Below are positions 1 to 4,903 of a stretch of DNA of 5,888 nucleotides, piece after piece (positions within the stretch are counted from its first letter, which is position 1; every line of letters begins with the position of its first letter). This stretch comes from an uncultured Collinsella sp. (GTDB lineage: Bacteria; Actinomycetota; Coriobacteriia; Coriobacteriales; Coriobacteriaceae). The DNA is taken from positions 1-5,888 of the forward strand of contig CABVAS010000107.1 in the NCBI GenBank assembly GCA_902496375.1, given 5' to 3'. A program made the translations under genes and the position numbers. Under the pieces are notes generated by a model, which was given only the letters and a program-made list of their open reading frames with translations, searched no databases and had not been told where the DNA came from.

Positions 1-246
1 GCCGCCGTCGACGACGGCGGAGGCGGCGGCGACCTTCTGCTCGTATGTGTACCTGCCCTGCTTTCCGTCCATGCGCAGCAGCACCTCGCTCCCGAACGCG
101 CGGTATATCTCCTGCCATCTTCTCACGGCTTCCGCGGGAAGCGAAAGGGCGATCGCGGCAGATTTACACCCGTGCCCGAGCTCGAAGAGCCCTATGGCCG
201 CCTTCCTGGCCTCGACATCATGCTTCACCCTCAAATCAACGCGCAT
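1..246 (-). CDS. IS3-family (IS150-group) transposase OrfA, N-terminal part
   Basis: Reading leftwards from ATG at 246-244 gives 82 open codons to the window edge, so the 3' end is missing. The start is supported by GGGAGG (260-255) with 8 nt spacing. The product resembles OrfA of IS150-type elements, which carries tandem helix-turn-helix domains that bind the IS ends. A first helix-turn-helix spans about residues 12-52 (ARKAAIGLFELG, then a turn, then AVRRWQEIYRAFG), and a second begins near residue 67 (YTYEQKVAAA). In this family the DDE catalytic domain is in orfB, reached by programmed frameshifting; that part is outside the window. Five of eight Arg codons are AGG/AGA, whereas metH here uses only CGN, consistent with an acquired element. 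The family call is from motif recognition, and the exact IS cannot be named. Confidence 0.75.
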   Translation of the reverse strand, partial: MRVDLRVKHDVEARKAAIGLFELGHGCKSAAIALSLPAEAVRRWQEIYRAFGSEVLLRMDGKQGRYTYEQKVAAASAVVDGG

Positions 247-253
247 AAAGAAA

Positions 254-287
254 GCCTCCCATTTCTCATGTCCAAGAAATGGGAGGC
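254..287 (-). promoter_or_regulatory. Perfect 13-bp hairpin masking the orfA ribosome binding site
   Basis: GCCTCCCATTTCT (254-266) and AGAAATGGGAGGC (275-287) are exact reverse complements around an 8-nt loop (267-274). On the leftward transcript the inner arm contains GGGAGG, the ribosome binding site of orfA. The outer arm lies in the IS terminal repeat. A transcript entering from outside the IS would contain both arms and could hide the binding site; one starting inside the loop would not. Protection from impinging transcription by such structures is known for other IS families (IS10, IS50, IS200). Its operation here is inferred. Confidence 0.6.
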
Positions 288-293
288 AGTTCA
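269..293 (-). repeat. Terminal inverted repeat (orfA-side end) of the IS
   Basis: This is a 25-nt terminal sequence whose outer tip on the minus strand is TGA at 293-291 and whose inner boundary is TTGGACA at 275-269. The boundary was assigned by analogy with IS150-group ends, because the matching right-hand repeat is outside the window. Its inner half also forms one arm of the hairpin at 254-287. Confidence 0.55.
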
Positions 294-295
294 CC

Positions 296-315
296 CCCGC
301 GGTGACGGGCTTTTT
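296..315 (+). terminator. Weak intrinsic terminator-like half site next to the IS end
   Basis: CCCG (296-299) can pair with CGGG (306-309) around CGGTGA, followed by C and five T residues (311-315). A four-pair stem is short for a working terminator. A competing pairing joins TCACC (291-295) to GGTGA (301-305). The sequence abuts the presumed IS tip at 293, so it may be what remains of a longer, perhaps bidirectional, terminator cut by the insertion. Confidence 0.25.
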
Positions 316-320
316 GCTAC

Positions 321-369
321 CGATATGCCGGGATTCGAACCCGACAGGGTGCGAATCCCGGCATCATCG
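321..369. repeat. Long palindromic hairpin with tRNA T-arm-like arms
   Basis: ATGCCGGGATTCG (325-337) is perfectly complementary to CGAATCCCGGCAT (352-364). Past one mismatch the stem continues inwards with ACCC/GGGT (339-342 with 347-350) around the tetraloop GACA (343-346). It continues outwards with CGAT/ATCG (321-324 with 366-369) past a single bulged C at 365. On the minus strand the part GGGTTCGAATCCC is a canonical tRNA T-arm, and the plus strand carries the near copy GGGTGCGAATCCC. No anticodon arm, D-arm or matching acceptor strand is visible on either side, so this is not a complete tRNA gene. No T-tract follows on either strand, so it is not a standard intrinsic terminator. It may be a duplicated tRNA 3' end or an attachment-site remnant. 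The function is unknown. Confidence 0.6.
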
Positions 370-370
370 C

Positions 371-603
371 AAGGCCTGTGGTCAAAAAATGGCAAATATG
401 AGTACTGTTACCATTTTAGTTACAGCGATTTCATGCCTTCAGAAGGCGATTTAGCCGTCGGGCGTCCTACGGCGGAATAATTGCAGACGTTTATCGGCTA
501 AGTACTTGGACATATGTTGCGTAACACTACATATTTTGCAAATAAATAATGTTATAGGACTTGTGACAGTACTCATATTTGACGTTTTTTGCCCATAGCC
601 CTT
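371..603. repeat. MITE-like element bounded by 41-bp imperfect inverted repeats
   Basis: Positions 371-411 and 563-603 are inverted copies matching at 35 of 41 positions. They share an uninterrupted core of 16 bases, CAAATATGAGTACTGT (393-408, and on the minus strand 581-566), and a run of six A's. The 151-nt interior is AT-rich towards its right side. It holds a 6-bp palindrome GCCTTC-A-GAAGGC (435-447), a small hairpin GCCGT/ACGGC (454-458 with 469-473) and the 8-bp palindrome AAGTACTT (500-507). No credible ORF and no target-site duplication were found. The form fits a miniature inverted-repeat element or a structured intergenic repeat. Only one copy is visible, so mobility is inferred. 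Confidence 0.55.
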
Positions 604-651
604 TATACCTAGGCACATCGGCGGCAAAACGGGCTTCAAAGCGTCCTTCGC

Positions 652-690
652 AAACAAAAAGCCGGGGCCCGCGCGATGCGGACCCCGGCT
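652..690 (-). terminator. Intrinsic terminator of glnN
   Basis: On the minus strand AGCCGGGGTCCGC (690-678) pairs with GCGGGCCCCGGCT (672-660) over 13 pairs around a 5-nt loop, followed by TTTTTGTTTG. One pair (682 with 668) is a G-U wobble only in the minus-strand RNA and a mismatch in the other direction. That supports leftward use. It starts 30 nt past the glnN stop codon. Confidence 0.93.
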
Positions 691-719
691 CAATACCGTG
701 ACGATATGTCAGTTACGTT

Positions 720-2807
720 CTACACATAGAACAGAATGTCGTCGTAGGTCGGAACCGGCCAGTAGTCGGCGGCCACGATCTCCTCCATGGCATCCACGGC
801 GGCGCGCAGCGTATCCATAGCGGGAACGACCTCGTGTGCATACACATTGGCCTGCTCCTGGCCATCGAGGGCCTCGGCCTTCTGATGCACGGCGTCGAGT
901 GCCTTGATGGAGTCGTTGATGGCGGTGATGCCGTTGCAGAGCTTGTTGAGCGTGTTCTGCTCGCACTGCATGGCGGCCTCAGCACCGGCGGCACGAATAG
1001 TCTCAAGGCCCTTCGCGACCTTGGTGGCGTAGGCGGTAATGACCGGGCGATAGGTACGACGCGCCTCGCGAACCATCGTGGTAGCCTCGATGTTCATGAG
1101 CTTGTTGTACTTCTCGAGCTTGCAGTCGTAGCGGCACTGGGCCTCGGCCTTGGTCAGGACGCCCGTCTCCTCAAAGAGCGCGATAGCCTTATCGGAAACA
1201 AAGGCGGGCAGGGCGTCGGCCGTGGTCTTGTTGTTGGCAAGGCCGCGCTTCTCGGCCTCGATAGGCCACTCGTCGGAGTAACCGTCGCCGGAGAACAGGA
1301 TGCGCTGGTGATCGGTTAGCACCTTCTTGCAGTACTCGAGCGCGGCGTCCTGGAACTTATCCTCGGGCGTACCCTCAAGTGCGTCGGCAAAGGACTTGAG
1401 CGACTTGGCCACGGCAGCATCGAGCACCAGGTTGGAGTCGGAGACGTTCTGCTCGGAGCCGCAGGCACGGAACTCAAACTTGTTGCCGGTGAAGGCAAAC
1501 GGGGAGGTGCGGTTGCGGTCGGTGTTGTCCTGCATCAGCTTGGGCAGGGTATCGGCGCCCAGGTCGAGCACGCCGCGCGTGGCATGGACGGAAGCTTTGC
1601 CATCGATGATCTTCTCGACGACCTCGGTAAGCTGGTCGCCCAGGAAGATGGACATAATCGCCGGAGGAGCCTCGTTGGCGCCCAGACGATGGTCATTGCC
1701 GGCCGAGGCAACGGAGGCACGCAGGAGCTCCTGATAGTTATCGACGGCCTCGATCACCGCGGTGAGGAAGACAATGAACTGCAGGTTGTCGAGCGGAGTG
1801 TCGCCCGGATCGAGCAGGTTCTCGGACTCGGTACCAAGCGACCAGTTGTTGTGCTTGCCCGAACCGTTGATGCCCTCGAAGGGCTTCTCGTGCAGCAGGC
1901 AGACCAAGTCGTGGCGGGAGGCGATGAGCTTCATCTTCTCCATCATGACCAGATTCTGGTCGATGGCCTCGTTGACCTCGCCATAGACAGGGGCGAGCTC
2001 ATGCTGGCAGGGAGCGACCTCGTTGTGCTTGGTCTTGGCGGGAATGCCAAGCGCCCACAGCTCATCGTCCAGGTCCTTCATATAGGCCGAGACGGTGGGG
2101 CGGATAGCGCCAAAGTAGTGCTCCTCGAGCTCCTGGCCCTTGCAGGGAGCAGCGCCAAAGAGGGTGCGGCCGGTGATGACCAGGTCCCTGCGCTTGCGGT
2201 AGGCGTCCTTCTTGATCAGGAAGTACTCCTGCTCATCGCCCACGGAAGGAACGACCTTCTTGGGGGTCTTACCAAACAGCGCCAAAACGCGCTTGGACTC
2301 ACGCGAGAGCGCGGTCATGGAGCGCAGCAGCGGGGTCTTCTTGTCCAGGGCCTCACCCGTATAGGAGCAAAAAGCCGTGGGGATGCACAGGACATCGTCC
2401 TTAATGAAGGCGGGGCTGGTGGGATCCCAAGCGGTGTAGCCACGGGCCTCGAAGGTGGCGCGCAGACCGCCGTTGGGGAAGCTGGAGGCATCCGGCTCGC
2501 CCTGGATGAGGTTCTTGCCCGTAAACTTGGTAATGGCGGTGCCGTCGTGGTTGGGCTCGAGGAAGCTGTCGTGCTTCTCGGAAGTAATGCCCGAAAGCGG
2601 CTGGAACCAGTGCGCGTAGTGCGTCGCGCCCTTGGAGATGGCCCAGACCTTCATGGCGTGGGCAACGGCGTTGGCCACATCCAGGTCGAGCGGCTCACCG
2701 TCCTCGAGGGTTGCAGCAAGGCGCTTCCAAATGTCCTTGGGGAGGTAGTCCTTCATGACTTCCTCAGAGAACACCATGGTCCCGAAGCGGTCAGTAAGAT
2801 CGGCCAT
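720..2807 (-). CDS. glnN: Type III glutamine synthetase (GlnN)
   Basis: The product joins ammonia to glutamate using ATP to make glutamine, a cytoplasmic nitrogen-assimilation step. The 695-residue length fits GSIII (roughly 700 residues) and is far longer than the 440-470 of GSI. Diagnostic stretches are present: GDEQEYF (190-196, metal and substrate binding), NEVAPCQHE (262-270), NGSGKHNNWS (314-323), GNDHRLGANEAPP (370-382) and NRTSPFAFTGNKFEFR (432-447). A helical C-terminal region follows to DDILFYV. ATG at 2807 is chosen because AAGGGAG lies 6 nt upstream and MADLTDRFG is a normal GSIII beginning. An in-frame ATG at 2870 would add 21 residues across the leader hairpin and lacks such a site. 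The gene is monocistronic, with its own terminator and divergent metF upstream. No frameshift or loss of key motifs was seen. Confidence 0.96.
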   Translation of the reverse strand: MADLTDRFGTMVFSEEVMKDYLPKDIWKRLAATLEDGEPLDLDVANAVAHAMKVWAISKGATHYAHWFQPLSGITSEKHDSFLEPNHDGTAITKFTGKNLIQGEPDASSFPNGGLRATFEARGYTAWDPTSPAFIKDDVLCIPTAFCSYTGEALDKKTPLLRSMTALSRESKRVLALFGKTPKKVVPSVGDEQEYFLIKKDAYRKRRDLVITGRTLFGAAPCKGQELEEHYFGAIRPTVSAYMKDLDDELWALGIPAKTKHNEVAPCQHELAPVYGEVNEAIDQNLVMMEKMKLIASRHDLVCLLHEKPFEGINGSGKHNNWSLGTESENLLDPGDTPLDNLQFIVFLTAVIEAVDNYQELLRASVASAGNDHRLGANEAPPAIMSIFLGDQLTEVVEKIIDGKASVHATRGVLDLGADTLPKLMQDNTDRNRTSPFAFTGNKFEFRACGSEQNVSDSNLVLDAAVAKSLKSFADALEGTPEDKFQDAALEYCKKVLTDHQRILFSGDGYSDEWPIEAEKRGLANNKTTADALPAFVSDKAIALFEETGVLTKAEAQCRYDCKLEKYNKLMNIEATTMVREARRTYRPVITAYATKVAKGLETIRAAGAEAAMQCEQNTLNKLCNGITAINDSIKALDAVHQKAEALDGQEQANVYAHEVVPAMDTLRAAVDAMEEIVAADYWPVPTYDDILFYV

Positions 2808-2813
2808 ACGGAA

Positions 2814-2820
2814 CTCCCTT
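2814..2820 (-). promoter_or_regulatory. Ribosome binding site of glnN
   Basis: AAGGGAG on the minus strand (2820-2814) stands 6 nt before ATG at 2807. It decides the start in favour of the 695-residue protein over the longer reading from 2870. Confidence 0.85.
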
Positions 2821-2828
2821 CGTATCGG

Positions 2829-2847
2829 CACCGCGTGAGATGCGGTG
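2829..2847 (-). promoter_or_regulatory. Hairpin in the glnN leader
   Basis: CACCGC (2829-2834) and GCGGTG (2842-2847) form a perfect 6-bp stem around a 7-nt loop, 8 nt upstream of the glnN ribosome binding site. No T-tract follows on the leftward strand, so it is not an attenuator of the usual kind. It could stabilise the mRNA or affect translation. The role is unproven. Confidence 0.4.
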
Positions 2848-2886
2848 TTGATTACTAACGAACGAGTCATAGATTAGGCTCGCCGT

Positions 2887-2924
2887 GTTTCCGCGACATT
2901 ACCGTTATGTTGCTGTCGCGAAAC
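2887..2924. repeat. Inverted repeat upstream of glnN, candidate operator
   Basis: GTTTCCGCGACA (2887-2898) and TGTCGCGAAAC (2914-2924) are inverted copies apart from one extra C in the left arm. Seven pairs are uninterrupted (CGCGACA/TGTCGCG), and the spacer is 15 nt. It lies 80-117 bp upstream of the glnN start, where a nitrogen regulator could bind. I cannot assign it to a known regulator. The octamer CCAATCAA begins at 2924 and recurs at 2972-2979. Confidence 0.4.
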
Positions 2925-3027
2925 CAATCAATGAGGTTACCGCATCGCAGCGGCGCTGCCACCCTTAATGGCCAATCAACTGTATAAATTGCAGACCTCT
3001 CCCCATAGTTTAAGGTTTGTCAATTTG

Positions 3028-3085
3028 GGATGGGACTCTATTAACTGGTATTTCGCATCAGATACCAGTCTTTATAGCCACATCC
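3028..3085 (+). promoter_or_regulatory. Structured segment upstream of metF
   Basis: ACTGGTAT (3044-3051) and ATACCAGT (3062-3069) form a perfect 8-bp stem around a 10-nt loop. The stem can extend outwards through CTAT/ATAG (3038-3041 with 3074-3077), GG/CC (3033-3034 with 3078-3079) and GGATG/CATCC (3028-3032 with 3081-3085), with bulges between. This is about 150-200 nt ahead of the metF start. It may be a leader RNA structure or an operator. No known riboswitch class is recognised. Confidence 0.4.
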
Positions 3086-3222
3086 TAGATTGACCGCACT
3101 GTTATAGGAAATGCCGATAGCGAAGCATTTTCGATTGGTATCCCCAAATAGCGAGTAAAACTCCACCGTGGCACAGTGGTGCTGTAGAATCCTTACAACA
3201 CATCACACTATTACGTATCTAA

Positions 3223-3227
3223 AGGAG
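3223..3227 (+). promoter_or_regulatory. Ribosome binding site of metF
   Basis: AGGAG lies 6 nt before ATG at 3234. It fixes the start there and excludes the longer in-frame reading from ATG at 3168, which would add 22 residues that do not resemble MetF. Confidence 0.88.
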
Positions 3228-3233
3228 CACGAT

Positions 3234-4106
3234 ATGCGCGTCGACGAGGTTTTTAAGCAGGCAGCATCCCAGGGCACCGCACCCGTTTCGTTTGAGATGT
3301 TCCCGCCCAAGGGCGAGCTTACCCTCGACACGGCTCGCGAGGTGGCAGGCAATCTGTGCAAGCTTTCACCGAGCTTTGTCTCGGTCACCTGCTCGGCCGG
3401 CGGCTCGGGCAACGGTGCCACCACCGCCCCCATCGCGCATATGATTACGAGCGAATTCGATACACCCTCGGTGGCACACCTTACCTGCGTGGGCCGCTCG
3501 CACGCCGATATCGCCGCCAAGATCGACGAGTATCGCACCGCCGGCGTTGAAAACATCCTGGCCCTGCGCGGCGACCTGCCCGCCGGCGCGACTGAGGACG
3601 ACAAGCCCGCCTCTGACTACGCCTACGCCCGTGACCTCATCCCCGAGCTCGTCGACGCCGGCTTTTGCGTGGGCGCCGCAGCCTACCCCGAGGGCCACAT
3701 TGCCTGCGAGGATCTCAACCTCTCGGTCGAGCACCTCAAGCAAAAGCAAGACGCCGGCGCGAGCTTCTTTGTGACACAGCTCTTCTTTGATAACGAGTGC
3801 TTCTATCGCTTCCGCGAGCTTGCCGACAAAGCCGGCATCACCGTGCCTATCACCGCGGGCATCATGCCGTTTATGGGCAAGTCGCAAATCAGCCGCATGG
3901 TCTTTATGTGCGGCGCATCGCTGCCCTCCCCCGTCATCAAGATTCTCGCCAAGTACGAGAACGACCCCGAGAGCCTGCAGGCAGCCGGTGTAGATTATGC
4001 CGCCCGCCAGCTTTGCGACCTCAAGGAGCACGGCGCCGACGGTCTGCACCTGTACACTATGAACCGTCCTGCAATCGCCGCGACCATTATGGAGCGCCTG
4101 GGGTAA
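3234..4106 (+). CDS. metF: 5,10-methylenetetrahydrofolate reductase (MetF)
   Basis: This FAD-containing TIM-barrel enzyme reduces 5,10-methylene- to 5-methyltetrahydrofolate, the methyl donor for methionine synthesis. The 290 residues compare with 296 in E. coli. Family stretches are SFEMFPPKG (19-27), SVTCSAGG (50-57), HLTCVG (82-87), ILALRGDLP (108-116), AAYPEGH (149-155), FFVTQLFFD (178-186), GIMPFMGKSQISR (209-221) and LHLYTMNR (271-278). Glu21, Asp114 and Gln182 align by motif with the E. coli active-site residues Glu28, Asp120 and Gln183. The start is fixed by AGGAG at 6 nt. It is the first gene of the cluster. Its TAA stop overlaps the next ATG (TAATG), so translational coupling is likely. 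It could in principle use NADH or a ferredoxin-linked partner; the sequence does not settle this. No partner gene follows directly. Confidence 0.96.
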   Translation: MRVDEVFKQAASQGTAPVSFEMFPPKGELTLDTAREVAGNLCKLSPSFVSVTCSAGGSGNGATTAPIAHMITSEFDTPSVAHLTCVGRSHADIAAKIDEYRTAGVENILALRGDLPAGATEDDKPASDYAYARDLIPELVDAGFCVGAAAYPEGHIACEDLNLSVEHLKQKQDAGASFFVTQLFFDNECFYRFRELADKAGITVPITAGIMPFMGKSQISRMVFMCGASLPSPVIKILAKYENDPESLQAAGVDYAARQLCDLKEHGADGLHLYTMNRPAIAATIMERLG

Positions 4107-4894
4107 TGGAAAAACCGCACGTCGATACAACCGTTGTTGAAGTGCCGGCCGACCTTGCGTCGCCGGCGCTTTACCGTATCGATGCTGCCCACCACCCTCG
4201 TGTCGACCGTGCCGAGATGCTGCGATATCTGGGCTACGGCGGCCAGCAGATTGAGCCCGAGCTGTCACGACGAATTGAGCTTGTAGTCGAGCGCCTAGAG
4301 CTGGATATCGAACCCCGCGGCGTGCGACGCGTGTTTGCCGTCGATGCCGCAGGCGTCGACGAGCAGGGCGAGCCCTGCATCCGCTTGGTTGGCACCAATG
4401 TTGAACTGCGGGGTCGTGATATCTATCGCCACCTTAAGGACGCCCGCTTTGCCGCGCTCATGGCATGTACCCTCGGCATGGAAGCCGAACGCCGTCTGCG
4501 AACCACCGGAGCCCAGCAACCCCTGGAAGGCGCCGTGCTCGACGCCGCATGCTCTGCCTATGTGGAGGCCGCCGTCGAGCAGATGGACCAGCAGGTCAAG
4601 GCTGCAGCCGCTGCGCACGGGCTCGCCGGCAACTGGCGCTTCAGTCCCGGCTATGGCGACTGCCCGCTCTCTGCCCAGCGCTCGATCGTGGATGCACTCA
4701 ATGCCACACGGCTCATCGGGCTTACCGTCACCCCCACCAGCCTGCTCATGCCCACCAAGAGCGTGACCGCGGTGATCGGTCTGTTCGACGGCGAGGTCCA
4801 CGACGCCCAGAGCCGCCCCACCTGCAATATCTGCCGCATGCGTGAGCACTGCCGCTTCCGCGCCGCCCACACCACCTGCTATTCCAGCCATTAG
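4106..4894 (+). CDS. Stand-alone MetH reactivation (SAM-binding) domain protein
   Basis: These 262 residues resemble the vitamin B12-dependent methionine synthase activation domain, which in E. coli is the C-terminal module of MetH. That module binds S-adenosylmethionine for reductive methylation of oxidised cob(II)alamin. Evidence includes RFSPGYGDCPLSAQR (178-192), matching the E. coli RPAPGY motif whose Arg contacts SAM. SLLMPTKSVTAVIGL (212-226) follows, at the site of the late strand of the fold. A helical middle region (111-172) includes AYVEAAVEQMDQQV. The C-terminus has Cys240, Cys243 and Cys249 (C-x2-C-x5-C), plus Cys258, which is absent from the E. coli domain and may bind metal or an Fe-S cluster. 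ATG at 4106 shares one base with the metF stop. The gene lies between metF and metH, which fits a trans-acting repair partner of MetH. The function is strongly suggested by motif and context but unproven. Confidence 0.85.
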   Translation: MEKPHVDTTVVEVPADLASPALYRIDAAHHPRVDRAEMLRYLGYGGQQIEPELSRRIELVVERLELDIEPRGVRRVFAVDAAGVDEQGEPCIRLVGTNVELRGRDIYRHLKDARFAALMACTLGMEAERRLRTTGAQQPLEGAVLDAACSAYVEAAVEQMDQQVKAAAAAHGLAGNWRFSPGYGDCPLSAQRSIVDALNATRLIGLTVTPTSLLMPTKSVTAVIGLFDGEVHDAQSRPTCNICRMREHCRFRAAHTTCYSSH

Positions 4895-4903
4895 GAGCCA
4901 TCG

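Larger units (their letters stand above)
1..293 (-). mobile_element. Partial insertion sequence, IS3 family, IS150 group (orfA end)
   Basis: Read on the minus strand the element begins at 293 with TGAACTGCC and continues to TTGGACA. This matches the pattern of IS150-group ends (TG at the tip, then a C-rich block, an A/T-rich block and GTTGGACA). orfA starts 47 bp inside this tip, a normal distance for the family. The other end, orfB and the second terminal repeat lie beyond position 1. IS3-family insertions usually duplicate about 3 bp of target; the outer flank here is CCC (294-296), and its partner cannot be seen. Confidence 0.65.
2808..3233. other. Divergent intergenic region between glnN and metF
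   Basis: These 426 bp must hold the promoters of both divergent genes. I find no convincing ORF and no sequence matching a SAM or cobalamin riboswitch core. No -35/-10 pair is good enough to call for glnN. For metF, TTGTCA (3017-3022) with TATTAA (3039-3044) at 16-bp spacing is a weak possibility, and TAGAAT (3185-3190) could be a lone -10 element. The region is more AT-rich than the genes. It also contains a near palindrome GCAGCG-G-CGCTGC (2947-2959) and a small stem AAATGC/GCATTT (3109-3114 with 3125-3130), as well as the separately listed repeats. Confidence 0.6.

Noticed and set aside
321..390. A complete tRNA gene on the minus strand
   Set aside because: Only the T-arm is convincing. 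There is no anticodon arm or D-arm upstream, and the perfect palindrome is incompatible with a cloverleaf.
47..480. Plus-strand frames across the IS end and the inverted-repeat element
   Set aside because: They run antisense to orfA and through three hairpins. The peptides are unlike any family I recognise and differ in composition along their length.
451..693. 80-codon minus-strand frame between glnN and the IS
   Set aside because: It begins inside the glnN terminator, lies across the inverted-repeat element and has no ribosome binding site or family resemblance.
1584..2858. 424-codon plus-strand open frame opposite glnN
   Set aside because: It is antisense to a strongly supported glutamine synthetase. 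The long frame reflects GC-rich third positions, and the translation is low-complexity Gly/Leu/Val-rich with no family motif.
2995..3024. TTGACA on the minus strand (3023-3018) as a glnN -35 element
   Set aside because: No acceptable -10 element follows at 16-18 bp, and the position would leave a leader of about 190 nt.
3017..3044. Promoter TTGTCA-16-TATTAA for metF
   Set aside because: It is a plausible but weak match in AT-rich DNA, nearly 200 bp from the gene. It is noted within the intergenic entry and not called as a feature.
2990..3233. SAM or cobalamin riboswitch upstream of metF
   Set aside because: The conserved cores of the SAM classes and the B12 box were not found. AGCCACA at 3076-3082 is only a partial, isolated resemblance.
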